From NCBI GenBank assembly GCA_937901015.1, contig CALCGQ010000304.1, positions 1 through 38,780 on the forward strand: DNA of 38,780 bases, given 5' to 3'. The notes beneath the pieces were generated by a model. The model was not told where the DNA came from. It did no database searches and saw only the letters and a program-made list of their open reading frames with translations. Source of the DNA: an uncultured Bacteroidota bacterium (GTDB lineage: Bacteria > Bacteroidota > Bacteroidia > Bacteroidales > F082). This document shows, in pieces, positions 29,801 to 38,333 of this stretch; the stretch's first letter is position 1; each line of letters starts with the position of its first letter. Position numbers and translations under genes: made by a program.

Positions 29801-30496
29801 TTATTGGTAAGATCCGAACGAGAAAGTGCCTGGAGAGAGGTGGCAAAGCAAATTGCTCATGAAATCAAAAATCCTTTAACTCCGATGAAGCTAAATGTTC
29901 AATATCTTGAAAAAGCATATAGGAACAACGATCCTGATTTTAAGTCTAAAATTGATTCAATAAGCAAATCATTAATTACACAGATTGATACACTAGATAA
30001 TGTGGCTGAAACATTTTCGAACTTTGCGAAAAACAAACGGTTGGATTATGACGATGTGAATCTAAGAAAAGTAATAACTACAGCTGTTGATCTTTTTAAT
30101 AAAAAATCCAATGTTAGCATAAAAGTAAACTATGAGAATCAAAACGATGTTCTGAATATTCTTGGATTTGAAAAAGACACATTAAGAGCAATTAATAATA
30201 TTCTTAAAAATGCAATACAGTCAGTGGAAAATAAAGATGTTGGCATAATTAATATTAATGTTTCCAACAATGATAATTTTGTGGAAGTATCAATTAGCGA
30301 CAATGGGAAAGGAATAGCTAGTGATATGAAGGCAAAAATTTTCCAGCCATATTTCACCACCAAAACAAGTGGGACAGGATTGGGACTAGCTATTGTTAAG
30401 AATATAATTATTGAAACTGGTGGAGATGTACACTTTGAATCAACAGTAGGTATTGGAACAACATTCTTCTTAAAATTCCCCAGAGTAACCAAATAA
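26840..30496 (+). CDS. Multi-TM NtrY-like sensor histidine kinase
   Basis: About 10-11 hydrophobic segments; HAMP after RYLTRPLVLLQESI; HisKA SAWREVAKQIAHEIKNPLTPMKLNVQYL; HATPase SDNGKGI, GTGLGLAIVKNI. Confidence 0.92.
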   Translation: MLNLLKNTRTTYFFASAILIFLLFHLFQHLHQHSHSTQSEYENLSYSFDYQSIILINGSNYATNLIHKKNYVDNSSIDSTLEAHKLTGFVYDHDSIVYWNNSIINPENFFNLKTDNNVHCVKLPSGWYLYIGNIVDSYTIYIFDLIKSDYQMDNPLLIPGFMSEYSSSENILLSLDEENSLYQIYNSAGNFLIGINFDHNNNESKHGNLLVFTLFILAIISIIIAIYNWIDRLKKIQSNQDLKLFIFILFIIGIWTTLYFTGYPYVLKHTSIFNEYNYNLPLTNSTGELIINSIFLSIISIFTYLIIGKNGNTQSPITIIIKYTLLWMYLLLIFSFIYNTIQNPNLTYITELTFSDISIILSIFIIILLNVSIYYTLLAYLNPPKTNKIPYFVPILIVVSGIFFLYLLIDVQVTILAITICISIVIITIKYFIWRRVADIFLKNLLLLLILSVTSAILINYSLTQKKNEYQKYVAITLATTNDIKFEKEFSANITQLKNDNILNYIVLNDTVGNQVENYIRSNYFSGYFNKYDLQITNCSDDELIEIQPEGTIYNCSDYFYSLIDEFTISSVDSTLYQFNSETEGYYYICFLKIHDKKDKNNDRNLFIEFVSSHVPEGLGYPELLVDSKSQTLNLSNFSFARYSGNLLTYKFGEYQYNTYLSTQDELQYNTFSKYSNSIHYTIKINDESYLIVSRKETSITMKIVIFSLTFILLSIISVIVYFIAYARRAISLFRLNFKTRLQTFVIATLTITFILIAISTLFYIEESTKEEMEKQLSEKTNSVLIELQHKLSAVSDLRNEDKEFLHQLLRKFSLVFFSDINLYDKSGQLIATSRPEIFDKNLLSTYINPDAYKAIFIENELNYITEEKIGSLRYYSSYVPINLNNYFPIGIVNLPYFARQSEYTKSYYIMLSYLINIYVIIGIIGTLIAVTFSRYLTRPLVLLQESISNIRIDQQNEKIEWNKNDEIGLLINEYNRMVDKLEESAGLLVRSERESAWREVAKQIAHEIKNPLTPMKLNVQYLEKAYRNNDPDFKSKIDSISKSLITQIDTLDNVAETFSNFAKNKRLDYDDVNLRKVITTAVDLFNKKSNVSIKVNYENQNDVLNILGFEKDTLRAINNILKNAIQSVENKDVGIININVSNNDNFVEVSISDNGKGIASDMKAKIFQPYFTTKTSGTGLGLAIVKNIIIETGGDVHFESTVGIGTTFFLKFPRVTK

Positions 30497-30559
30497 TACC
30501 AACATCCGTATCGTTAATTCATGGTATAGCAGAAGCTATTTTTACATACTTTTGAAAAT

Positions 30560-32035
30560 ATGAACAGTACAAGTAATCCTGTAAAAAAACTTGCAGGCGA
30601 TACAGCTATTTATGGATTGGGAACCATGGTCCCCAGATTCTTAAACTATCTACTAGTACCACTTTATACCATTTACGTATTCACAAAAGCTGAATATGGT
30701 CAGGTCACACTACTATATTCATATGTGGCAATATTGCTAGTCCTGCTGACCTTTGGAATGGAAACGGCCTTTTTCAGGTATGCAAACAAAAGTAAAGACC
30801 CAAAAAAGGTCTTCAATACTGCAACATCTTCCATACTTATTGTTTCATTGTTGTTTATTCTATTAATCTTTGGTTTTTCATCAAAAATTGCTGAATTAAT
30901 ACAATACCCTTCAAATATTGAATATGTTCAGATCATAGCTTTAATTATAGCAATAGACGCAATTACAGCCATACCTTTTGCCTATTTAAGATATCAGAAT
31001 AAAGCACTTAAGTTTTCATCAATAAGAATAATTAGTGTTGCAATTACCATATCATTAAACCTAATATTTTTGCTATTAATACCGTGGTATTTTGGAGATG
31101 AATACTCGAATCTTCCTCTATACAGATCCACAAATCTTGTAACATTTGTTTTTGTAGCAAATCTTATCGGTTCCTTTTCAACTCTTGTAATGCTAAGCAA
31201 GGAATTCCGAGAATTCCGATTTAAAATTGATAGTATACTAATGGTGAAAATGCTTAAGTATGGACTTCCCATTCTTATAATTTCTCTTTCGTTTATGATC
31301 ACAGAAGTAGCTGACAAAATATTGCTTAAATACCTACTTCCAAATCAAGACACCGCTGATGCTCAACTTGGAATTTATGCAGCATGCTACAAATTAGCAA
31401 TAATAATGATGTTGTTTATTCAGATGTTCAGATATGCAGCCGAACCTTTCTTTTTTGCTGAAGCCAAGAAAAAGGATGCAAAGAAAACATACAGTAAAGT
31501 AATGACATTGTTTATAGCATTTACATGGGTTATTTTTCTTCTTGTTTCAATGAATATAAACTTGTTTAAGTATTTCATTGGAGAGGCGTTTTGGCCTGGT
31601 CTTGCAATTGTTCCAGTAATACTATCAGCTAAATTATTCCTTGGTGTTTTTTATAATCTATCAGTATGGTATAAACTAACTAATAAAACATTATACGGAG
31701 CAGTTATAGCAGTTATTGGTGGTACTACAACAATTATTTTGAATATAATTTTGATTCCTGAATATGGATATATGGGATCTGCATGGGCAAATTTTATCAG
31801 TTACTTTATTATCATGATAATCTCATTTATATGGGGACGTAGTTACTATAAGGTTTCTTATGAATTAAAGAAGATTTTTCTGTATTCTTCCAGCGCCTTG
31901 TTGATTTATTTTTCATCAACCTATTTAGATGTATCAAAACCATGGATTTATTATGGTTTTGTATCAATAATGATTATAATTTATATAACATTAGTTTCGA
32001 TTATTGAAACAAGATCCAATAGAGCAATTTCATAG
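30560..32035 (+). CDS. Polysaccharide biosynthesis / oligosaccharide flippase family protein (MATE/MOP-like)
   Basis: KLAGDTAIYGLGTMVPRFLNYLLVPLYT start typical of Wzx-like flippases; about 12-14 hydrophobic segments. Confidence 0.9.
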   Translation: MNSTSNPVKKLAGDTAIYGLGTMVPRFLNYLLVPLYTIYVFTKAEYGQVTLLYSYVAILLVLLTFGMETAFFRYANKSKDPKKVFNTATSSILIVSLLFILLIFGFSSKIAELIQYPSNIEYVQIIALIIAIDAITAIPFAYLRYQNKALKFSSIRIISVAITISLNLIFLLLIPWYFGDEYSNLPLYRSTNLVTFVFVANLIGSFSTLVMLSKEFREFRFKIDSILMVKMLKYGLPILIISLSFMITEVADKILLKYLLPNQDTADAQLGIYAACYKLAIIMMLFIQMFRYAAEPFFFAEAKKKDAKKTYSKVMTLFIAFTWVIFLLVSMNINLFKYFIGEAFWPGLAIVPVILSAKLFLGVFYNLSVWYKLTNKTLYGAVIAVIGGTTTIILNIILIPEYGYMGSAWANFISYFIIMIISFIWGRSYYKVSYELKKIFLYSSSALLIYFSSTYLDVSKPWIYYGFVSIMIIIYITLVSIIETRSNRAIS

Positions 32036-32204
32036 AAAAATCATATCAATAGCTTATTTTTCACTCAATTTGATAGAATTTACCTATAAATACCTATTTG
32101 TAAGTATGAAAAAGCGTGCTTATAAATATAAACTAATTAAGATTTTAACTAAGTTTGTCATCCCCAAAAACCATTAATGTTTTTATTCACCACATATTTT
32201 AATC

Positions 32205-32831
32205 ATGCTAAGGATATTTAAACCCAAAAAAAAACAAAACCGAAACACAAGAGGTAAAGATTATTACCACCGAGAGAACTTGATCCAAACTCGTGATGAG
32301 TTATCAAAAATTTTAGAATTGTTGGACTCACCTAATATAATCAATACTTCAAATAACTTGGTATTCCACAACAAGGAATTAACAGCAATTACAGTAAACG
32401 ATCTTGAAACTGACTACGGAAAAGAATCCTATATACTGGATCCTGAAAGCGGAATTAATGGCCATGAAATATATTATTACCGTATAATATCTGGCACTTT
32501 TCGTTTTTTACTGCAACTTCATTTCATAGATAATAAATTTTTCTTCGCCGGAACAAAAATTGCTACTGAAAACGAAATGTTACAATCAGACAAAAAGATA
32601 ATAATTGACAGTGTTAAAAAGAGGTATTGTATTGATGAGGATTGCAAAGATGAAACATTTAAAATTAAAGATCCTCAAGGCAATATTCTAACTTCACACG
32701 ACAACATCTTCTATTATATTAAGTATTTGGTTAACAATGAAATTAGCCGTAAACTTCAATCTCAATATTCACAACATGGAGGAAATGGGTTAGGAGAAGA
32801 TTTAGATAGCACTCTTGATGGTTTGATATAA
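32205..32831 (+). CDS. Uncharacterised protein, tandem paralog 1
   Basis: Full-length similarity to the next ORF: FKPKKKQNRNTRGKDYYHRENLIQT..., HEIYYYRI, HFIDNKFFFAGTKI, DPQGNIL, ...STLDGLI. Confidence 0.8.
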   Translation: MLRIFKPKKKQNRNTRGKDYYHRENLIQTRDELSKILELLDSPNIINTSNNLVFHNKELTAITVNDLETDYGKESYILDPESGINGHEIYYYRIISGTFRFLLQLHFIDNKFFFAGTKIATENEMLQSDKKIIIDSVKKRYCIDEDCKDETFKIKDPQGNILTSHDNIFYYIKYLVNNEISRKLQSQYSQHGGNGLGEDLDSTLDGLI

Positions 32832-32924
32832 TATATTGGAAGATATAACTGCATAAAAAAAGGTATTGGACAAATAAATAAAATATCTTATAACACAATC
32901 ATTTTTGGTATAATATATTACAGA

Positions 32925-32956
32925 TTGTGAATTTGAGTAATTTACTATTATATTTG
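32925..32956 (+). promoter_or_regulatory. Bacteroidota-type promoter (TTG-N21-TATATTTG)
   Basis: TTG at 32925-32927, TATATTTG at 32949-32956; 31 nt upstream of the ATG at 32988. Confidence 0.55.
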
Positions 32957-32987
32957 CGATTACTTAAATTCCAATAATTTGTAATAT

Positions 32988-33611
32988 ATGCTATCTTTTT
33001 TTAAATCATCTAAGAAAAAAAATACTCAAAAAGGGAAAGCCTTTTATGAGCGTGAAAATTTAGTTCAAACAATTGAGGAATTAAATGAAATACTTTCAAT
33101 GTTGGATTCAGATGACAACATTAATGGTAAAGATCCCTTACTATTTCAGGGAAAAGAATTCAATACAATCAACAAAAATATTCTGGAAGAGTACTTTGGA
33201 GAAGAGTCTTTTATACTCAATCCAGATAATAATATTTCAGAACATGAAGTTTATTATTACAGAATAACATCTGAGCATCTTAAGTTTCTAATTCAAATTC
33301 ATTTTATTGATAATCAATTCTTTTTAGCAGGTACCAAAGTATATTCCGATTCGCTGTTATCGAATAATGATAAACAAAGAGTAATTAAAAACATTACAAA
33401 TAAATATTATCCAGAAGCAGATTCAAATTTGACAGAATTTAATATTGTGGATCCGGAGGGGAATATATTATGGACCAAAGATGATATTTTTTATCATATC
33501 AACTATTTATACAATAATTCAACCTGTCAGCAACTAAAAAAGCAGTATTTCGGTTTAGGTAAACCACAATCAGGGCAAGAAATAAAAAACACATTGGATA
33601 GTTTAATTTAG
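32988..33611 (+). CDS. Uncharacterised protein, tandem paralog 2
   Basis: Similar to 32205-32831 along its length: KKKNTQKGKAFYERENLVQT, HEVYYYRI, HFIDNQFFLAGTKV, DPEGNIL, ...NTLDSLI. Confidence 0.8.
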   Translation: MLSFFKSSKKKNTQKGKAFYERENLVQTIEELNEILSMLDSDDNINGKDPLLFQGKEFNTINKNILEEYFGEESFILNPDNNISEHEVYYYRITSEHLKFLIQIHFIDNQFFLAGTKVYSDSLLSNNDKQRVIKNITNKYYPEADSNLTEFNIVDPEGNILWTKDDIFYHINYLYNNSTCQQLKKQYFGLGKPQSGQEIKNTLDSLI

Positions 33612-33641
33612 CATATTTGCCATTAAATAAAGTTAATATTT

Positions 33642-34775
33642 TTGGCAGGTATCTATATTCATATTCCCTTTTGCAAGCAGAAATGTCACTATTGTAATTT
33701 CTATTCAACAGTATCACTTAAGTACCGTGATCATTTTGTAGATGCATTGTACCGTGAAATTAATTCTCGAAAAGATTATTTACAATCTGAAGAAATCAAT
33801 ACCATTTACTTTGGTGGTGGAACTCCTTCGATGTTAACAATTGATGAAATATGTGAAATTATTAATAATCTTAAAGATAATTTCAATGTGAGTAACAATG
33901 TTGAAATAACATTGGAATCAAATCCCGACGACCTTAGTAAAGAACAAATTAGCAACCTAAAGAACCATACACCAATAAACAGATTAAGTATTGGTATTCA
34001 AAGTTTTTTTGACGATGATTTAACCTATCTAAATCGAGTTCATAGTTCTGAACAATCAATAAAATGTATTGAGAATTCCATTGCCATGGGATTCGATAAT
34101 ATTACTATCGATCTCATTTATGGAATACCAACATTAACAGAAAAGAAATGGAAAGAAAACCTTGATATTTTTTTCAACTATAATATTCCACATCTTTCAT
34201 CGTACTCATTAACAGTGGAAAAGAAAACAGCACTCGATGTTCTCATTAATAAGAAAAAAATTGCCAACATTGATGAAAGCCAAAGCATAGAGCATTTTAA
34301 AACTTTGGTGGAGACTACTGAAAAACATGGTTTTATACATTATGAGATATCAAATTTTGCCAAAGAGGGATATTATTCAAAACATAATAGCATATACTGG
34401 CTTGGTGGTCATTATCTGGGATTAGGACCATCAGCTCACTCATATAATGGCAAATCACGCCAGTGGAACGTTATGAATATTAAAAAATATTGTGAGGAAA
34501 CTTTAGCTGCAAATATTATTGAAGAAACCGAAGAGCTTAGCAAAGATCAGATGTACAATGAATATATCCTAACATCTTTACGTACCTCATGGGGCTGTGA
34601 TATAGAGCATATTTCAAATGTGTTTGGCGAAAAATATTCCAATCATTTCATGGAAAACATAGAAACTTATATCAAAGAAAATAGAGTAATTCGTAATCTG
34701 AATTCATATACACTTACAAACGAAGGGAAACTATTCGCCGATGGAATAGCCTCATCCCTGTTTTTTGGTCTATAA
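33642..34775 (+). CDS. hemW: Radical SAM heme chaperone HemW (coproporphyrinogen III oxidase-like)
   Basis: AGIYIHIPFCKQKCHYCNFYST (CxxxCxxC); YFGGGTPSML; RLSIGIQSF; GLGPSAHSY. TTG start. Confidence 0.95.
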   Translation: MAGIYIHIPFCKQKCHYCNFYSTVSLKYRDHFVDALYREINSRKDYLQSEEINTIYFGGGTPSMLTIDEICEIINNLKDNFNVSNNVEITLESNPDDLSKEQISNLKNHTPINRLSIGIQSFFDDDLTYLNRVHSSEQSIKCIENSIAMGFDNITIDLIYGIPTLTEKKWKENLDIFFNYNIPHLSSYSLTVEKKTALDVLINKKKIANIDESQSIEHFKTLVETTEKHGFIHYEISNFAKEGYYSKHNSIYWLGGHYLGLGPSAHSYNGKSRQWNVMNIKKYCEETLAANIIEETEELSKDQMYNEYILTSLRTSWGCDIEHISNVFGEKYSNHFMENIETYIKENRVIRNLNSYTLTNEGKLFADGIASSLFFGL

Positions 34776-34946
34776 AGCCTTAGAAACGAATTTTGTTACC
34801 AGATACCCAATTACAGGAGAAAACATCACACTGATAAAGAATGACCATTGTACGCCGATTTTACGCTTCTTCCCAATGGTTTCAGAAACCACAAGTGAAA
34901 AACCATACCACGCAATAAAAATCAAGATTATTAAGTATTCGTTCAT
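34770..34946 (-). CDS. Small 58-aa membrane protein (not in the ORF track)
   Basis: Reverse-complement reading gives MNEYLIILIFIAWYGFSLVVSETIGKKRKIGVQWSFFISVMFSPVIGYLVTKFVSKAL*; two hydrophobic segments split by a GKKRK loop; starts 3 nt after the upstream gene on the same strand. Confidence 0.75.
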   Translation of the reverse strand: MNEYLIILIFIAWYGFSLVVSETIGKKRKIGVQWSFFISVMFSPVIGYLVTKFVSKAL

Positions 34947-34949
34947 AGC

Positions 34950-35504
34950 CTAGTAAAAATATATGAATAAGTAAACTGTAGGTATTGCAATACCCAAAAT
35001 AACCATCCAGGCACCACGTGCACCAATTCCATTACTTCCTCTTGGAATTAAAATTCCTGACAGACCAAGAATTATTAATGCTCCAGCAAAAATATCTGAA
35101 AACCATGTCCAGTATTTAATGGGGTTATAATGCAAATAATTCATTTCTCTAAATAATGGGCGACGCGTAGTTTTTTCAACTAATCCGTTTCCACTAACAA
35201 GATTAATATATATGGTTCCATCTTTAATGAATATCTTAACAAATTCATCATTTGGAAAATAATGACTTTTATAATTACCTGATTCTCCAGTAGGTTCGAT
35301 GATTTTCTTCAGTTCAGCCTTTGTAGGTTTTTCAGATGGAGGGTCGATACGAAACTCCTCAGTCATAACTACAAAATTAGGATTCCAATCATCAATATGG
35401 TTAATTGCTATACCCGATAAGGAATATATTATCACCATTCCGAAAAATAAATATCCGAAATCTCTGTGGACAGCTTTGTTCCACTTACGCCACTTAAATG
35501 TCAT
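34950..35504 (-). CDS. PepSY-associated TM-helix domain protein
   Basis: KWRKWNKAVHRDFGYLFFGMVIIYSLSGIAINH; NYLHYNPIKYWTWFSDIFAGALIILGLSGILI typical of PepSY_TM-like small proteins. Confidence 0.8.
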   Translation of the reverse strand: MTFKWRKWNKAVHRDFGYLFFGMVIIYSLSGIAINHIDDWNPNFVVMTEEFRIDPPSEKPTKAELKKIIEPTGESGNYKSHYFPNDEFVKIFIKDGTIYINLVSGNGLVEKTTRRPLFREMNYLHYNPIKYWTWFSDIFAGALIILGLSGILIPRGSNGIGARGAWMVILGIAIPTVYLFIYFY

Positions 35505-35515
35505 TGATTTGGAAT

Positions 35516-36166
35516 TTAATGGTTGTGTCCGTCACCATCACTATGGTCATGCTCATGCTCTGAATCATCATCGCTAACATCAACAATAGTATAATCTGTG
35601 CAAAGAACCGAATAGAATGATAAATGATCTGTACCAGATGCCTTTATTTCTTCACGAAGAGCATTTACTTTTTGCATTTCTTCATCAATATCAGCACCTT
35701 CGCCACCTTTTTCAACTTTTCCTCCTAGATGTGATCCTTCGCCTTTATCATCTGCCATATCACTTCCAGATTTAATTTCTTCTTCCCACTCACGTAGATA
35801 AGCTTCATCAATTCTTTGTTCTTCAACTATACCAATAATTACGATATTATTTCCTTCTAGTTCAGCATTAAATGCTGCAATTTCTTCATCAGGAGTAATT
35901 TTAATTCTAGCATCAGAAGTTTCGCTTACTAAAAATAAACGCTGTCCACCATGTTTGCATATATGATCAACAGTTCCAGAAAGTTCAATTTTTTTACCAA
36001 CAAAATCTCCTGCCTTGGCTTCAAAATCAGCAACAGCAACAGGTGTAATTTGCTCAACTATAGTCATTGTATCGCCAACTTTATTGGCGTCTGCTTGTTT
36101 GTTACTATTTTCACAAGAAGTTGCAAACAAAGCAATTAGGGTAATAATAAGTAGATAATTTTTCAT
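35516..36166 (-). CDS. Lipoprotein with OB-fold-like domain and His-rich C-terminus
   Basis: Lipobox IALFATSCEN; GKKIELSGTVDHICKHGGQRLFLVSETSDARIKI OB-fold-like; C-term DDDSEHEHDHSDGDGHNH. Confidence 0.75.
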   Translation of the reverse strand: MKNYLLIITLIALFATSCENSNKQADANKVGDTMTIVEQITPVAVADFEAKAGDFVGKKIELSGTVDHICKHGGQRLFLVSETSDARIKITPDEEIAAFNAELEGNNIVIIGIVEEQRIDEAYLREWEEEIKSGSDMADDKGEGSHLGGKVEKGGEGADIDEEMQKVNALREEIKASGTDHLSFYSVLCTDYTIVDVSDDDSEHEHDHSDGDGHNH

Positions 36167-36270
36167 TGTTATAATTATTTTTGGTTGTGGCGAAGATAGT
36201 ACTTATCTATGAAAATGATTAAAAAAATTATTATTAAAATAAATTATGTGTTTATCAACAATAAACAAGC

Positions 36271-37794
36271 TTAATCTTCTGTGCTAATGCTAATTCCATC
36301 GTACTTAACTTCACGTCCTCCAGCATAGGAAATGCTTATAAGAAGTACACCATTTTCATCATATTTTTTCCAGTCCCCGTTTTTACGTCCCATAACGTAT
36401 TTTCCCTGCTTCTTTATTTTTCCATTATTCCAATACCAAGTATGTTCACCATTGGGATTATCATCAACAAATTTACCTTCGTACCTTATTTCATTATCAG
36501 CATAATATGATTTCCACCATCCATTTCTAGTATCCTCAATGTATTCACCTTCATCCCTTGAATCACCAACTTTATAAACCCATAATCCTTCCTTTTTTCC
36601 TTCCAGATAATCTCCTTGGGTGATAATATTACCTTGCTTATCATATTCTGTTAATAAGCCATCGGGTAGACCGTTGTAAAATTGTTCTTTTCTTAATAAA
36701 AATCCATCACTGTAATACCAGTACCAGGTGCTATCAGGATCTCCCAGTATATACTTTCCTTTTTCTTCAAGATTACCATTTTTGTAGTAATACTTCCAAA
36801 TTCCATCTTTCACATCGTTAATGTAATTTCCCTCAGCTTTCATATTACCATCATCATAATATTCCTTCCACATCCCTTGTCTCTGACCTGAATCAAGAAA
36901 AATACCTTCGCCAACTATTTTACCATAACGAAAAATAAACGATTTCTCTACTTCACCATCTTCATTATATTCTCGTCTAACACCCTCAGGAACACCATCT
37001 TTCGTATAAGTTCCTACAACTTTAACTTTTCCATTTGGATAATAATCAGTTCTAACATCTAGTTTTTGAAGTTCTTCGGCCTTTTCGAATTTTTCACCAT
37101 CAACATATTTAGTCGCTGAAAGAAGATTTCCATCTAAATCATATTCTTTAAAATAACCATGTTTTAGTCCATGTTTAAAACTTCCTTCTTTGATCATTAC
37201 TGATTCATCTTCAGTAAACCATAACCATCGACCATGTGGTAAAGTATCCGAATCATATCTATTGATTCTTGATCTATCAAGTATATAGCCTTTTTTGTAT
37301 GTAATTAACTGAATTATATTTCCATTTAGGTCATACTCCCTTGCTATTCCCTCTTCGAGGCCATTAACAAATGGAGTTTTTATTTTGGTTTTGCCATTTG
37401 GAAATAGCACGAGAGAATTTCCTTGCTTTATATCATCAACAAAATTTTCTTTTAATATTTCACTACCCTGATGTGTAGTTCGATAACCATTCTTTTTCCC
37501 GTCAGCATAGTTTATTTCCAGAATTATCCTTCCTTCATCGTCATAAAATTTCCAAAGACTATCAAGTTCAAAATCTAATCTATTGCCTTCTGATTTTAAT
37601 ATTCCACTAGCATAATAGTTCTTCCAATACCCATCTGGTTTACCCTGACGCATAGTGCCTTCGCTAATCTTAACACTATCTTCACCATAAAAAATATTAT
37701 AGCCATTTGGATTAATTCCAGTATCTTCCTGTGATATTAATGGACTATAAATCAGTAGAAATAGAATGGAAAATATTATACTTAGGTTTTTCAT
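36271..37794 (-). CDS. Exported MORN/YwqK-type repeat protein
   Basis: Signal peptide MKNLSIIFSILFLLIYSPLISQ; many degenerate repeats such as GMWKEYYDDGNMKAEGNYINDVKDGIWKYYYKNGNLEEKGKY. Confidence 0.85.
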   Translation of the reverse strand: MKNLSIIFSILFLLIYSPLISQEDTGINPNGYNIFYGEDSVKISEGTMRQGKPDGYWKNYYASGILKSEGNRLDFELDSLWKFYDDEGRIILEINYADGKKNGYRTTHQGSEILKENFVDDIKQGNSLVLFPNGKTKIKTPFVNGLEEGIAREYDLNGNIIQLITYKKGYILDRSRINRYDSDTLPHGRWLWFTEDESVMIKEGSFKHGLKHGYFKEYDLDGNLLSATKYVDGEKFEKAEELQKLDVRTDYYPNGKVKVVGTYTKDGVPEGVRREYNEDGEVEKSFIFRYGKIVGEGIFLDSGQRQGMWKEYYDDGNMKAEGNYINDVKDGIWKYYYKNGNLEEKGKYILGDPDSTWYWYYSDGFLLRKEQFYNGLPDGLLTEYDKQGNIITQGDYLEGKKEGLWVYKVGDSRDEGEYIEDTRNGWWKSYYADNEIRYEGKFVDDNPNGEHTWYWNNGKIKKQGKYVMGRKNGDWKKYDENGVLLISISYAGGREVKYDGISISTED

Positions 37795-37795
37795 A

Positions 37796-38329
37796 TTACC
37801 TGCTTACGCTTCTGCCTTTTAAAACGCGACGTTTCTTTTCATAATTCGACACAAACTCTTTGTTTACCATCAGCACAGTACTGCTACTTGACGGAATAAT
37901 GAAGTAGGTTGTGGTATCATAAACAATACAACCGTAATTATCATTCCAGTTATCTGCTGAAATTTGATACTTAGCATCATCGTTCATATCGAATCTTAAA
38001 CTGCGATTATCGCCGGTTTCAAAAGCTACTCTTAAGAATTCACTTCCCGAACGAATTGCAACTCCCTTTGTTTTTTTTGGAATTATAACTTCTTCATAAT
38101 ATTCCCCATTTTCAAACCTAATTGTGCCTTTTGCTATTTGGGTTTCCTCTTTAGAAAGATTCCTTTTAAGAACTATTTTTTCAGAATTATAAAATTGAAC
38201 TTGTTCAACTTCTAGTTTATTTTCATCTAAATTATAACGTACATCCTCTGTAAAATATATCAAATTTGAACATGATGATATTGCCAGGGTTATCATCACC
38301 ATTACAATTACCACTAAATTTTTCATCAT
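37796..38329 (-). CDS. Uncharacterised lipoprotein
   Basis: Start set at the ATG at 38329 (MMKNLVVIVMVMITLAISSCSN lipobox) instead of 38407, which would overlap nadA. Confidence 0.7.
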   Translation of the reverse strand: MMKNLVVIVMVMITLAISSCSNLIYFTEDVRYNLDENKLEVEQVQFYNSEKIVLKRNLSKEETQIAKGTIRFENGEYYEEVIIPKKTKGVAIRSGSEFLRVAFETGDNRSLRFDMNDDAKYQISADNWNDNYGCIVYDTTTYFIIPSSSSTVLMVNKEFVSNYEKKRRVLKGRSVSR

Positions 38330-38333
38330 AACA

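Noticed and set aside
30547-30554. TACTTTTG -7-like box upstream of the flippase
   Set aside because: Only 5 nt before the ATG and with no -33 element; a leaderless transcript is possible but unsupported.
33637-33644. TATTTTTG matching TAnnTTTG at the hemW start
   Set aside because: It overlaps the hemW TTG start codon required by the conserved AGIYIHIPFCKQKCHYC N-terminus, so a promoter there would start inside the gene; likely chance.
34765-34953. 62-aa plus-strand ORF after hemW
   Set aside because: Better explained as the antisense shadow of the 58-aa membrane ORF on the minus strand.
35018-35023. CACGTG core at about 35018
   Set aside because: Flanks (CACCACGTGCACC) do not match the parS arms.
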